Part shown: positions 28,596-37,453 of the stretch, piece after piece
Layout: every line of letters begins with the position of its first letter
Position numbering within the stretch: the stretch's first letter is position 1
NCBI RefSeq assembly: GCF_008764295.1
Contig: NZ_VTQX01000015.1
Location: 1 to 64,000, forward strand
Direction: 5' to 3'
Origin: Bacillus methanolicus
GTDB taxonomy: Bacteria; Bacillota; Bacilli; Bacillales; Cytobacillaceae
Length of the DNA stretch: 64,000 nt
Position numbers and translations under genes: made by a program
The notes under the pieces: model-generated
The model's input: the letters and a program-made list of their open reading frames with translations, nothing else
Databases searched by the model: none
Told to the model about the DNA's origin: nothing

Positions 28596-29640
28596 CTGAT
28601 CCACTTCTTTCCGCACTTCGTCTTTTCATTAAAATAATTCCGAAAGCTGGAGCGCCAATTAACGCGGTTATCACTCCGATCGGGAGTTCAATTGGAGAAA
28701 TGATCGTTCGTGAGACTAAATCAGCCAGTATAAGAAATCCGCTCCCTGTTAAAATGGATAACGGGAGTAAATGGGTATGGTCTGGCCCCCATAACGTTCT
28801 TGTTAAATGAGGAATCACAAGACCAACAAAACCAATCGTTCCCGAAACAGCTACCGCTGCACCAGTCAAAATGGAGCCAGCAATTAAAATAATCATCTTC
28901 CTTCTCTGTACATTCACACCTAAATGCTGGGCGCGCTCTTCTCCAAAAGACATCGCATTAAGTTCTTTGCTATTGGCAATGAGGATAATGGAGCCTAAAA
29001 TAAAAAACGGGAGAATAATTTGTATATAACTCCAGCCTCTCATCGACACACTTCCAAGAAGCCAACCAATAATCTGCCGCAGCTCTTCTCCTGTCAAAGC
29101 GATTAATAAGGAAATAAATGCCCCTAGGAAAGAACTGAATATAATTCCAGTTAAAATAATCGTTTCAACTTTCATCGCTCTATCAATTTTCCGAGCAAAT
29201 CCCAACACTACAAATATCGTTAAAAACGCAAAAAGGATACTGAGTAAAGGTAAAGTAAAAGCTCCTACAAACGGGAGCGAAAACTGAAAAAACAAAGTGA
29301 GAACAGCACCTACTGAAGCCCCCGAAGAGACTCCTAATGTATAGGGATCTGCCAGTGGATTCCGCAAAAGACCTTGAAAGGCCGCTCCTGCAATTGCGAG
29401 AGCCGCCCCCACTAGTCCTGCCAAAATAACTCTTGGTAAACGAATACTTAATACGATATTCGTTTGCATCGGATCAATATGATCAATAGAAATAAAACGG
29501 AAAATTTCAGCACCGATGATCTGTATGATATTTCCAATCGGAACAGAAACCGTCCCGATGGAAATACCTAATAATATCGCAATAAGCAAGAAAGCGATCG
29601 CGATTATATATGCAAAAGCTCGTTGACCCCTTCTTTTCAT
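28588..29640 (-). CDS. btuC: Corrinoid ABC transporter permease (BtuC, FecCD family)
   Basis: 350-residue FecCD permease with about ten helices. Motifs: LPRVILAGLVGAALAIAGAAFQGLLRNPLADPYTLGVSSGA (in parts) and GFVGLVIPHLTR near the ATPase-coupling loop. It lies between btuF and the ATPase fusion under the cobalamin riboswitch, which fixes the substrate as a corrinoid. Confidence 0.94.
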   Translation of the reverse strand: MKRRGQRAFAYIIAIAFLLIAILLGISIGTVSVPIGNIIQIIGAEIFRFISIDHIDPMQTNIVLSIRLPRVILAGLVGAALAIAGAAFQGLLRNPLADPYTLGVSSGASVGAVLTLFFQFSLPFVGAFTLPLLSILFAFLTIFVVLGFARKIDRAMKVETIILTGIIFSSFLGAFISLLIALTGEELRQIIGWLLGSVSMRGWSYIQIILPFFILGSIILIANSKELNAMSFGEERAQHLGVNVQRRKMIILIAGSILTGAAVAVSGTIGFVGLVIPHLTRTLWGPDHTHLLPLSILTGSGFLILADLVSRTIISPIELPIGVITALIGAPAFGIILMKRRSAERSGSDA

Positions 29641-29665
29641 GGTTTTCTCTCCAAACTAAGTAGGA

Positions 29666-30643
29666 TTACTCAAATACTTCTGGATAGATCGCTTTTGCCA
29701 GCTCCTCAAGCCCCTCTGCAAGCCTTGGACCAGAACGAGTTACAAGATCTGAATGCACATCATACACCTGCTTATTTTTCACCGCAGCTACATCCTGCCA
29801 GCCCTCTCTTGAAAGCAATAAATCGACAGCATTTTCTGTATAATATCCATAAGTTGTAATCATGACGTCCGGATTGCGCTCAATGACAGCTTCCTCGTCC
29901 AAATTTACCCAGCCTTCTAAATCTCCAGCACCGTTTTCTGCATGAATAAGGGTGAGCATCTCATCCATAAAAGTATTTTTCCCAACAACAAAAATGTCTG
30001 GAGCAGGGTTGACCTCAACAATAACTGATTTTGTCTCAGTGATTTCAGCAGCTTTTTCCTCTATTTCTGCAATCTTTGTTTTCATGTCATTGACAATTTC
30101 TTCTGCTTTCTCCTGTTCACCTGTAGCAGTTCCAATCATTTCAATCGACTCATATATTTCATTAATCGTGGCAGCATCATTTACAACAAGAACTTTAATG
30201 CCTGCATCACGCAATTGCTGTAAGCCCTCCGTCGAATTATGAGCATTTGATGCGTGGGCCAAGACTAAATTCGGTTCAAGGGAAATAATCTTCTCAACAT
30301 TCATTTCCATACCGCCGATTATTTCCTTTTCATATACTTCCTCAGGAAAGTTATCGTGCTCAGAAACCCCGACAATTTCGTTTCCAAGACCAAGAGCAAA
30401 GGCAATTTCCGTATTGCTTGGAATTAACGATACAATTTTCTCTGGCTTAGACTCAATTACGACCTCCTCACCAATCGCATCTGTGATCGTTACAGGAAAC
30501 GCTTCTTCATTGACATTTTCCGCGCTTCCCTCTGTTTCCTCGACTGCATTGTTTTCCTCTACTGGTGTTTCAGACTCTCCGCAACCTGCTAAGATTCCTA
30601 TTGATAACATGAGTAATAATAAAATTGAGTACCATTTCTTCAT
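29666..30643 (-). CDS. btuF: Corrinoid-binding lipoprotein (BtuF)
   Basis: Substrate-binding lipoprotein of 325 residues. Signal peptide with lipobox LAGC, an acidic linker rich in Glu and Asn, then a class III periplasmic-binding fold (KIVSLIPSNTEIAFALGLGNEIVGVSEHDNFP in parts; IISLEPNLVLAHAS; GWVNLDEEAVIERNPDVMI). The ATG at 30643 is 8 nt after GGAGG. First gene of the operon, 40 bp after the riboswitch terminator. Confidence 0.94.
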   Translation of the reverse strand: MKKWYSILLLLMLSIGILAGCGESETPVEENNAVEETEGSAENVNEEAFPVTITDAIGEEVVIESKPEKIVSLIPSNTEIAFALGLGNEIVGVSEHDNFPEEVYEKEIIGGMEMNVEKIISLEPNLVLAHASNAHNSTEGLQQLRDAGIKVLVVNDAATINEIYESIEMIGTATGEQEKAEEIVNDMKTKIAEIEEKAAEITETKSVIVEVNPAPDIFVVGKNTFMDEMLTLIHAENGAGDLEGWVNLDEEAVIERNPDVMITTYGYYTENAVDLLLSREGWQDVAAVKNKQVYDVHSDLVTRSGPRLAEGLEELAKAIYPEVFE

Positions 30644-30682
30644 CTGTTTTTCCTCCAAAATTAAGTAGTCTGTTGGTGAGCA

Positions 30683-30720
30683 TAAAAAAACATCTCCACT
30701 ATAAAGAAATGGAGATGTTG
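30683..30720 (-). terminator. Riboswitch expression-platform terminator
   Basis: Minus-strand stem AACATCTCCA / TGGAGATGTT with an 11-base loop and seven T, between the B12 aptamer and btuF. It is expected to form when cobalamin is bound. Confidence 0.88.
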
Positions 30721-30721
30721 G

Positions 30722-30965
30722 ATTTGCAGCATTGACAATAAATGGCTTCCAAACACCTCCCTATCCTCGTAGGTTTATGGTGCAGTTGAAATAGGCAGGT
30801 CTCCTGGCTCATGGTCATAGCAAAACTGCTCCTTCCCATACCGATGTACAGTGGTATTTGCAGCATGCTCCCATTAACAGTGGCGGGACCGCGTTGGATT
30901 TTCACCAACTTCCCTTTTAAGTCTAAGAGAAAATTGCCATTTTTCACATCTGGAGTCAAAACTGA
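30722..30965 (-). promoter_or_regulatory. Cobalamin riboswitch
   Basis: On the minus strand the conserved core is seen as AAGGGAAGTTGGTGAAAATC, GCGGTCCCGCCACTG (both within 30878-30917) and the B12 box AGCCAGGAGACCTGCCT (30793-30809). The aptamer precedes a terminator and the 14-gene operon btuF to cobC, so adenosylcobalamin should shut the whole set off. A TATAAT at 31078-31083 (minus strand) may be the -10; no clear -35 is seen. Confidence 0.95.
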
Positions 30966-31120
30966 CACCTAAACAAGCTTTATTTCCCTTAAAGACACCT
31001 ATTACTGTAAACGAGTTATTTTCAATCTTGTTTAAATGAAAATACACTCAAAAAGTATGAAATTTTCCGTTGCTTAAATTATACACTATTTTGCTTCAAG
31101 AAAAGTTAACAAATTGCGAA

Positions 31121-31852
31121 CTATTCCAATACAACCGGAATAGCATTCCCTAATTCAATCCCATTAACAGTGATGTGACAGCAGCGTGCGTAAAGCTTCA
31201 CTCCAGCAGATTTAGCTTCGTTCAGAGCTTCAGCAAATTTTGGATCAATATGCTTCGCAGCGGTCATATAGGAAAGATCGTTGCGCTGAACGATGAAAAG
31301 GATAGCCGTTTCATAATGTTTCGAGAGCTGTGTAAGCTCACGCACATGCTTCGTTCCTCTTGCAGTGACGGCATCCGGAAACATTCCTTTCTCTCCTTCT
31401 GCTAACGTTACACTCTTAACCTCTAAAAGAAGTTCTTTTCCTTCTTTACTTTCTAACAGGAAATCCCAGCGAGAATCACTCAGCTTATATTCCGCTCTTT
31501 TATAAAACCAGCCGGCAAACTCATTTAACCCCCCCGATTTAAGACCATTCTCAACAAGCTTGTTCGGGAGAGCCGTATGAAGGGAAACAAGGCTTGTATG
31601 TGTTTCATTTTCACATAGCATCGCTGTCCACTTCGTTTTTCTCGCAGGATTTTCATGATCCATAAGCCATACTGTTTTCCCTGGTAGTAAAAGTTCCTTC
31701 AATCTTCCAGGGTCAGCCAAGTGAGCCACGGCTAGTTCGTCTGTTTCAGGCAATTGGCAGTGGAGAATAAAGCGATTCGGTCTTTCAATAAATGTTGCCT
31801 TTGTCAGCGCTCTGGGGAATGGCAGCCATAAGCTTTCTTTTTTCTTTTGCAT
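31121..31852 (-). CDS. sfsA: SfsA family protein
   Basis: Homologue of E. coli SfsA (sugar fermentation stimulation). N-terminal OB-like region (RPNRFILHCQLPETDELAVAHLADPGRLKELL in parts) and C-terminal nuclease-like domain with LLEVKSVTLAEG, GMFPDAVTARGTKHVREL. The ATG at 31852 has GGAGG 10 nt upstream and gives a normal length of 243 residues. It follows the yjbA-type gene, overlapping none of it by more than the SD. The biochemical function is unsettled; DNA binding has been reported in E. coli. Confidence 0.9.
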   Translation of the reverse strand: MQKKKESLWLPFPRALTKATFIERPNRFILHCQLPETDELAVAHLADPGRLKELLLPGKTVWLMDHENPARKTKWTAMLCENETHTSLVSLHTALPNKLVENGLKSGGLNEFAGWFYKRAEYKLSDSRWDFLLESKEGKELLLEVKSVTLAEGEKGMFPDAVTARGTKHVRELTQLSKHYETAILFIVQRNDLSYMTAAKHIDPKFAEALNEAKSAGVKLYARCCHITVNGIELGNAIPVVLE

Positions 31853-31866
31853 TTCCTCAGCGCCTC

Positions 31867-32643
31867 CTAGCTTGCATACATTTTCCATTCACGTGTTTTT
31901 TTATCAAAAACAAGCTTTGCATCCGGCTTTCCTTTTGCCATTTTTTCGTACTCTTCGTACATATCATCCATGTTATCAAAATCACCGAGCACCCAGATAG
32001 GAATCTCTATCGCCGTTCTTGTTTGAACATTGTCATGAATAGAGATAAGAATTCCCTCTTTCATCATGATCTTCATATTTAGGATTAGCTCCATATGAAT
32101 CGGAGGAAATGGCCGTTTCTTTTTAATGCCAAGGATACTCTTGGCAAGCTTGCTATCAGTCATTTTCGCTGCTAATACTTCTCCAAGCATATGGTAGAAA
32201 TCTTTCATATTGCGATAATAGACTTTATTCCACCAACCATCATCGTGGGCTAAATAAACAAAGCGATTGCGCAATTGCTGATAAAAGGGGGTTCGCAAAG
32301 CATCTTTCATATGACCAAGGTACAGAAGCTCCGCCAATTCCTGACCTGACAATTCGTTCAGTGCATCTTCTTCCTCAAAATCAACCCAGCAGAAGTCCCC
32401 ATACCCATAGACATCATCCTTTATTAGCTTTTCCACTTGCTCATGAGGAACATATTCAAATAGCGTATGCAAATTGAACTCTCCATCATCAAAATGATGC
32501 TTTAAAAGGAGGACGTTGTTCATGAGGTCTTTAAGCGAGCGGGCAAATTCTCCAAATTCTATCCCATACGATAGGACGTAATGCTTTGTTTCATTCAAAT
32601 GAACATATACAAGTTCCCGTTGATTGCCATTATGTTTTTTCAA
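31867..32643 (-). CDS. yjbA: YjbA-type conserved protein (UPF0736)
   Basis: 258-residue soluble protein with no signal peptide or helix-spanning stretch. It begins HNGNQRELVYVHLNETKHYV and I recognise it as the Bacillus YjbA/UPF0736 family from memory. TTG start 8 nt after GGAGG. No function is known. Probably cotranscribed with sfsA, 14 bp away. Confidence 0.65.
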   Translation of the reverse strand: MKKHNGNQRELVYVHLNETKHYVLSYGIEFGEFARSLKDLMNNVLLLKHHFDDGEFNLHTLFEYVPHEQVEKLIKDDVYGYGDFCWVDFEEEDALNELSGQELAELLYLGHMKDALRTPFYQQLRNRFVYLAHDDGWWNKVYYRNMKDFYHMLGEVLAAKMTDSKLAKSILGIKKKRPFPPIHMELILNMKIMMKEGILISIHDNVQTRTAIEIPIWVLGDFDNMDDMYEEYEKMAKGKPDAKLVFDKKTREWKMYAS

Positions 32644-33195
32644 AAGAATAACCTCCGAACCTTTTGATAAGACTGATGATGATTCACGAAACAGACAATG
32701 AAGTCCTGTTTATATGGTTTAGAATTATATAACTAGATTTTAACAAACTTTTCGGATAAAATCTTATTTTATCCACGTAATTCTCATTTAGTGAAAATAT
32801 TCCCTTTTCAACTTAATCATTAGAAAATTATTTGAACGAAGGTTTTAAGCGTTTATTTAGTGGTACAACTAATAAGACAGCCGCTTTAAACGTTCTTGTC
32901 GTTTAATTGAACTCAACTTGGCAGGATGCACGAACTCAGGAGAAAAACCCATTTTGTTGAACCACGAAAGACGCAAAAGTATTACCAACTATGTAAATTT
33001 TTCACGTTCAATACCTTGACAATAAAAAAATAATTTTACCGTATCAATTCTTCTTATCTTTTTCTATAATAATCACGAGAGTTGATAGCACACTTTGTAT
33101 TGATAACCTATATCACAAACAAAATTCCTATCAAAAAATGGATCCAAGTAAGTACTATCTTCACTCAGCATTTTCCGGTAAAGGAGCGTGATCTC
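32644..33195. other. Divergent region upstream of mgtE
   Basis: 552 bp. It contains a hairpin at about 32840-32890 (GTTTTAAGCG / CGCTTTAAAC with inner TTAGT/ACTAA) and a TATAAT at 33065-33070 that may be the mgtE -10. A minus-strand frame at 32869-32988 reads like the end of a protein (see findings). I do not see the conserved blocks of an M-box riboswitch. Confidence 0.5.
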
Positions 33196-34554
33196 ATGAT
33201 TCAGAATATGACAGAAGATCAAATCACCCTATATGTAATCAAGGCATTAAAAGAGAATAAACGCAAAGAATTCGAAGCAATCATCGATGAACTTCAACCA
33301 TATGATATTGCTCAAATTTATGAGGATTTGCCGGAAAAACATCGAACACGCTTTTTATTTTTCCTAAATATTAATGTACTTGCAGATTTAATCCAAGAAT
33401 TAAACAGTGAAGAACAACTCGACGTCCTCAACCGCCTTGGGATTGAGAAATCTGGTAAGGTACTCGACATGATGGATAATGACGACCTTGCCTCCCTTCT
33501 TGAAGATCTCTCTCCTGAAAAAATCGCATCACTGCTATCAGGAATGAAAAAAGAAGAATCGCAAATTGTTCAGGATATTATGAATTATCCGCCGGAAACT
33601 GCCGGCCGATTAATGACCAATCGCTTTGTTTGGATTCGCGATTATTATACTGTCAGGGAAGCGGTAGATAAACTGAAGTCTTTTGCCGAACTCGCTGAGA
33701 CGATTAACTATTTATATGTCATCGACCAAAACCGAAAGCTGGTCGGAGTTGTGTCATATCGCGACTTATTAATTGCTGAAATGCAGGAAAAAATCCGCGA
33801 TATCATGTATGAGCGCGTTATATATGCATTAGAGGACACCGACCAGGAAGAGGTGGCTCGCCTGATTGAACGCTACGATTTTCTTGCCATTCCCGTCGTT
33901 GACAAGGATCATGTCTTAATCGGGATTATTACAGTTGATGATATTATTGATGTCGTCATCCGCGAAGCCAATGAAGATATCGAAAAGCTTTCTGCTTCCG
34001 GTAAATCCATTGATTTTGAAACAAAATCGTTTGTTGCTGCTTATCGACGTCTGCCATGGCTTATCCTTCTTTTATTTATCGGCCTCATTTCAGGAAGCAT
34101 TATAAGCTCCTATGAGGAAACTCTTGAAAAGGTTGTAGCCCTCGCCTTTTTTATGCCGATGATTTCAGGCATGACCGGAAATACAGGAACGCAGTCATTA
34201 GCCGTTGTCGTCAGGGGGCTTGTATCAAATGATATTGATAAAAGAGTCATTACAAAGCTTATTTTAAGGGAATTAAGTGTTGGAGTCATTATCGGAATTA
34301 CATGCGGAATTCTCATTTCAGTTATCGCCCTCATTTGGCAAGGAAACTTTATTCTCGGTCTCGTCGTCGGCAGTTCACTGTTGCTTACCCTTATTATTGG
34401 AACATTAGCAGGTACGATTATTCCGTTAATTCTTTATCGTTTAAAGGTTGACCCTGCAATCGCATCAGGTCCACTTATTACAACCTTAAATGACATTTTT
34501 TCCTTGATCACTTATTTTGGCATTGCTACCATGTTTCTCAATTATTTATTATAA
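33196..34554 (+). CDS. mgtE: Magnesium transporter MgtE
   Basis: Mg2+ channel of 452 residues: N-terminal helical superhelix domain (about 1-130, DLPEKHRTRFLFFLN; MDNDDLASLLEDLSPEK), two CBS domains (about 135-255, VSYRDLLIAE; GIITVDDIIDVV) and five helices with FFMPMISGMTGNTGTQSLAVVVRGL, the pore signature. The ATG at 33196 has AAGGAG 9 nt upstream; the open frame begins 114 bp earlier without SD. Confidence 0.95.
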   Translation: MIQNMTEDQITLYVIKALKENKRKEFEAIIDELQPYDIAQIYEDLPEKHRTRFLFFLNINVLADLIQELNSEEQLDVLNRLGIEKSGKVLDMMDNDDLASLLEDLSPEKIASLLSGMKKEESQIVQDIMNYPPETAGRLMTNRFVWIRDYYTVREAVDKLKSFAELAETINYLYVIDQNRKLVGVVSYRDLLIAEMQEKIRDIMYERVIYALEDTDQEEVARLIERYDFLAIPVVDKDHVLIGIITVDDIIDVVIREANEDIEKLSASGKSIDFETKSFVAAYRRLPWLILLLFIGLISGSIISSYEETLEKVVALAFFMPMISGMTGNTGTQSLAVVVRGLVSNDIDKRVITKLILRELSVGVIIGITCGILISVIALIWQGNFILGLVVGSSLLLTLIIGTLAGTIIPLILYRLKVDPAIASGPLITTLNDIFSLITYFGIATMFLNYLL

Positions 34555-34664
34555 ATCCGTATTGCGGTCGTGCTGAAAATATTAAACGTAGAAACGCTAC
34601 TTTAACCCTTTTGTAGTACGTATATAGATACTCTGCATCATAGACGTTAGATGGAAAATGCCGA

Positions 34665-34700
34665 TAAAAATCACGAAGATCTCGCTCTTCGTGATTTTTA
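34665..34700 (+). terminator. Intrinsic terminator after mgtE
   Basis: Stem AAAAATCACGAAGA / TCTTCGTGATTTTT with a 6-base loop. Confidence 0.88.
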
Positions 34701-34831
34701 TTGAAAAATTAGAAACCATTCACCCTGTAAATACGTCTTATTACGTGTGGCTATTTCGAGGTTATCTCTGTTAATATTAAAGAATAGATATAGAAGTATA
34801 GGGAGATTAAGAGAGACTAGGTGTTGGAACA

Positions 34832-35998
34832 ATGGATAAAAAGAATAAGGTTGCTGAAAAGTTTGACTGGACATTAAGCTTTATTTTGCTATTGTTCTTT
34901 CTTACTAGCTGCGCAGCCATTTATAGCGCTCAAACAACGGAACAATATAATGAAAATTATTTTTTGCGGCAAATTATATATTATGCTATCGGGGCCATCA
35001 TCATCGCAATCGTGATGTTTTTTGATAGCTATCAATATCGAAAGCTAAGCTGGTATTTATACGGATTTGGAATTTTACTATTAGTTGTACTATACCTGTT
35101 ACCTCCATCAGACTTTACACCGATTAGAAACGGGGCAAAGAGTTGGTTTGTTATACCTGGATTCGGATCAATCCAGCCTTCGGAATTCATGAAAGTCTTT
35201 TTAATTCTGACATTAAGTAAGTTGATTGCTGATCACCATGAAAAAAACCCACTTAAAACGACTAGAACCGATTTTATTTTGCTCGTTAAACTTGGGTTGG
35301 CGACATTACCGCCACTCGTCCTTATTGCAGAACAAGATTTAGGAACTGCATTAGTAATTATTGCGATTTTCGTAGGAATGATTCTTATTTCTGGAATGAC
35401 ATGGAAAATTCTCTTACCTGTTTTTTCAGCAGGGGCCGCTCTGGTGGCAGCAATTTTTTATATCGTCATCCATTATCCAGAACTATTGGAAAAACATATT
35501 GATACCTATCAATATAATCGGATCTACTCTTGGCTTGATCCGGAAAGCTACCAAGGCGGGGCTGGCTACCATCTGTATAAATCACTGCAAGCAATTGGCT
35601 CCGGTTTAATTACCGGGAAGGGCTTCGGAGAAAGAGTTGTCTACATTCCCGAAAGCCATACCGATTTCATCTTTAGCGTTATTGGGGAAGAATACGGTTT
35701 TGCAGGGGCAAGCATCGTGATCGGACTGTTTTTTATTCTCATTTATCACCTGACTAAGACGGCACTTGATACGAACGATCCCTTTAATACCTATATTTGT
35801 GTCGGGATTATCAGTATGATTGCCTTCCATGTTTTTCAAAATATTGGAATGACCATTCAAGTCTTACCAATTACTGGAATCCCACTTCCATTCATAAGCT
35901 CTGGAGGTAGCTCCCTTATGGCGAATATGTTTGCGATGGGACTCATTTACAGTATAAGGTATCACCATAAATCATATATGTTTGGCTCAACAAAATGA
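34832..35998 (+). CDS. FtsW/RodA/SpoVE-family SEDS glycosyltransferase
   Basis: 388-residue polytopic protein of the SEDS family, which polymerises lipid II. Motifs: NGAKSWFVIPGFGSIQPSEFMKVFLIL, AEQDLGTALVII, ESHTDFIFSVIGEEYGF and GIPLPFISSGGSSLMANM. The length and TPIRNGAKSWF point to the RodA branch (elongation), but paralogues are frequent in Bacillaceae, so the symbol is left open. No class B PBP gene is adjacent. Confidence 0.9.
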   Translation: MDKKNKVAEKFDWTLSFILLLFFLTSCAAIYSAQTTEQYNENYFLRQIIYYAIGAIIIAIVMFFDSYQYRKLSWYLYGFGILLLVVLYLLPPSDFTPIRNGAKSWFVIPGFGSIQPSEFMKVFLILTLSKLIADHHEKNPLKTTRTDFILLVKLGLATLPPLVLIAEQDLGTALVIIAIFVGMILISGMTWKILLPVFSAGAALVAAIFYIVIHYPELLEKHIDTYQYNRIYSWLDPESYQGGAGYHLYKSLQAIGSGLITGKGFGERVVYIPESHTDFIFSVIGEEYGFAGASIVIGLFFILIYHLTKTALDTNDPFNTYICVGIISMIAFHVFQNIGMTIQVLPITGIPLPFISSGGSSLMANMFAMGLIYSIRYHHKSYMFGSTK

Positions 35999-36088
35999 AC
36001 TTCATTAGGACGGAATAGAAGCGAAAATTTTAGCCGCTATTTAATTAACAATTAATCACAACATACAACACACTAAAGGAGTTTAATC

Positions 36089-36679
36089 ATGTCAGAATTG
36101 ATTCATACAATTGAAGAATGGCTTATGGAATATGGGTTATGGGGGCTCGCACTCGTTTCATTTGCAGATTCTTCTTTTTTCCCCATTCCACCCGACGTCT
36201 TGCTCATTCCCATGGGGATTGCAAATCCAGACAGCGTTCTATTTTACGCCTTTATTACCACCCTAACATCTGTAATAGGGGCCTTATTAGGATGGTATAT
36301 TGGTAAAAAACTCGGGAGACCCGTGTTAACTTATCTATTCAAAGAGGATAAAGTTCAAAAGGTAGAACATTATTTTATAAAGTATGGCCCGATGGCGATC
36401 CTTATGGCAGCATTAACACCTGTCCCTTATAAGATCTTTACCATTTTTGCTGGGGTCTCTCGTATTCGTCTCCGCACACTCGTCATATGGTCGATAATCG
36501 GAAGAGGTGCCCGTTTCTTTGCTGAAGCTTTGCTCATCCTGTTCCTCGGGGCGCAAGCAAAAACCTTCATCGATGAAAATTTTGCCATGATCACGATCGT
36601 AGGAGCGCTTGCGATTATAGCCGTGTATTTCATTTTTCTTTACCTCAAAAAACGTAACAATGCAAAAACCCTTAAGTAG
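36089..36679 (+). CDS. DedA/VTT-domain membrane protein
   Basis: 196 residues with a SNARE-associated VTT fold: FADSSFFPIPPDVLLIPMGI, GALLGWYIGKKLGRP and TPVPYKIFTIFAGVSRI. DedA proteins are linked to lipid-carrier (undecaprenyl phosphate, phosphatidylethanolamine) flipping. SD GGAG lies just upstream. Its terminator overlaps the regulatory region of dps. Confidence 0.88.
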   Translation: MSELIHTIEEWLMEYGLWGLALVSFADSSFFPIPPDVLLIPMGIANPDSVLFYAFITTLTSVIGALLGWYIGKKLGRPVLTYLFKEDKVQKVEHYFIKYGPMAILMAALTPVPYKIFTIFAGVSRIRLRTLVIWSIIGRGARFFAEALLILFLGAQAKTFIDENFAMITIVGALAIIAVYFIFLYLKKRNNAKTLK

Positions 36680-36694
36680 ACACTTAAGGGTTTT
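36664..36694 (+). terminator. Intrinsic terminator after the dedA-type gene
   Basis: Stem AAAACCCTTAAGT / ACTTAAGGGTTTT with a 4-base loop, starting within the last codons. Confidence 0.85.
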
Positions 36695-36696
36695 AT

Positions 36697-36711
36697 TTAT
36701 AATTATTATAA
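36697..36711. promoter_or_regulatory. PerR box upstream of dps
   Basis: TTATAATTATTATAA, an exact match to the 7-1-7 PerR consensus (TTATAATNATTATAA), 25 bp before the -35 of dps. PerR would repress until peroxide oxidises it. Confidence 0.85.
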
Positions 36712-36735
36712 TTAAAAAATTATTATAAATAAGTA

Positions 36736-36763
36736 TTGATTTTAATTTAATATTTGTTATAAT
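36736..36763 (+). promoter_or_regulatory. dps promoter
   Basis: -35 TTGATT (36736-36741), 16-bp spacer, -10 TATAAT (36758-36763). AGGAGG follows at 36781. Confidence 0.75.
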
Positions 36764-36795
36764 TAGTTTATAAAAGAAATAGGAGGAATGTTAAA

Positions 36796-37230
36796 ATGAA
36801 TTTACAAACCGCTTTAAATGTACAAATTTCTAACTGGAGCATCTTATACACAAAGCTTCATCGCTACCACTGGTATGTAAAAGGGCCCCTATTCTTTACA
36901 CTACATGAAAAATTTGAAGAGCTATACAACGAAGCTGCCTTAACTGTTGATGAAATTGCTGAGCGCTTACTTGCTATCGGCGGACAACCTGTTGCTACGA
37001 TGAAAGAATACTTAGAAACTGGAACATTACCAGAAACAGGAGATGAAGAAAAGGCAAGTGAAATGGTTGCTGCCCTAGTTTCTGATTACAAAGCGATTAA
37101 AGAACAATTAGTCGAACTAGCATCTTTAGCTGAAGCGCAAAATGACGTCAATACAAACGACTTAGCTGTTGGACTAATCGAAAAAATCGACACACATATT
37201 TGGATGCTTAACGCTTACTTAGGAGAATAA
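36796..37230 (+). CDS. dps: Dps/MrgA-family DNA-binding ferritin-like protein
   Basis: 144-residue Dps monomer that forms a 12-mer, stores iron and protects DNA from peroxide. Ferroxidase residues are visible: His25 and His37 ([20 protein letters not shown]) with Asp52 and Glu56 ([10 protein letters not shown]). The perfect PerR box upstream supports MrgA-like peroxide regulation. Monocistronic with its own terminator. Confidence 0.95.
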   Translation: MNLQTALNVQISNWSILYTKLHRYHWYVKGPLFFTLHEKFEELYNEAALTVDEIAERLLAIGGQPVATMKEYLETGTLPETGDEEKASEMVAALVSDYKAIKEQLVELASLAEAQNDVNTNDLAVGLIEKIDTHIWMLNAYLGE

Positions 37231-37240
37231 CGCAATCCAG

Positions 37241-37280
37241 AAAAAGAGTCAGTGAGTTAAATCACCGACTCTTTTATTTT
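37241..37280 (+). terminator. Intrinsic terminator after dps
   Basis: Stem AAAAGAGTC-GTG / CAC-GACTCTTTT, then ATTTTTT. Confidence 0.86.
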
Positions 37281-37283
37281 TTC

Positions 37284-37385
37284 CTCTGTTACACCTTATT
37301 GTAGATACAACGATTTTGGACACACTTCTTGCAAAATCAAGGCTTCACAAGCCTTTCCTAGTACTGAAAGGCCTGTGATATGGGA
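37284..37385 (+). repeat. MITE-like element, decayed copy 5
   Basis: From CTCTGTTA at 37284 the sequence aligns base for base with the left part of the full copy at 44684 (CTTTGTTA ... GATTTTGG), then AAGGCTTCACAAGCCTTTC and CTGAAAGG. The right third, with AATGAGCC and the terminal repeat, is not recognisable. Confidence 0.6.
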
Positions 37386-37453
37386 GAAAAGCTTATTTTC
37401 CTATCGCTCCATGGATAAAACTAAAAGCAAAAAGACCACCTAGACATTTATAT

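Noticed and set aside
30699-30968. 89-codon minus frame before btuF
   Set aside because: It coincides with the cobalamin riboswitch; the conserved bases are those of the RNA.
32895-32990. Possible cyclic-di-GMP riboswitch (GACGCAAA at about 32970)
   Set aside because: Only this short string matches; the rest of the conserved core and pairing is absent.
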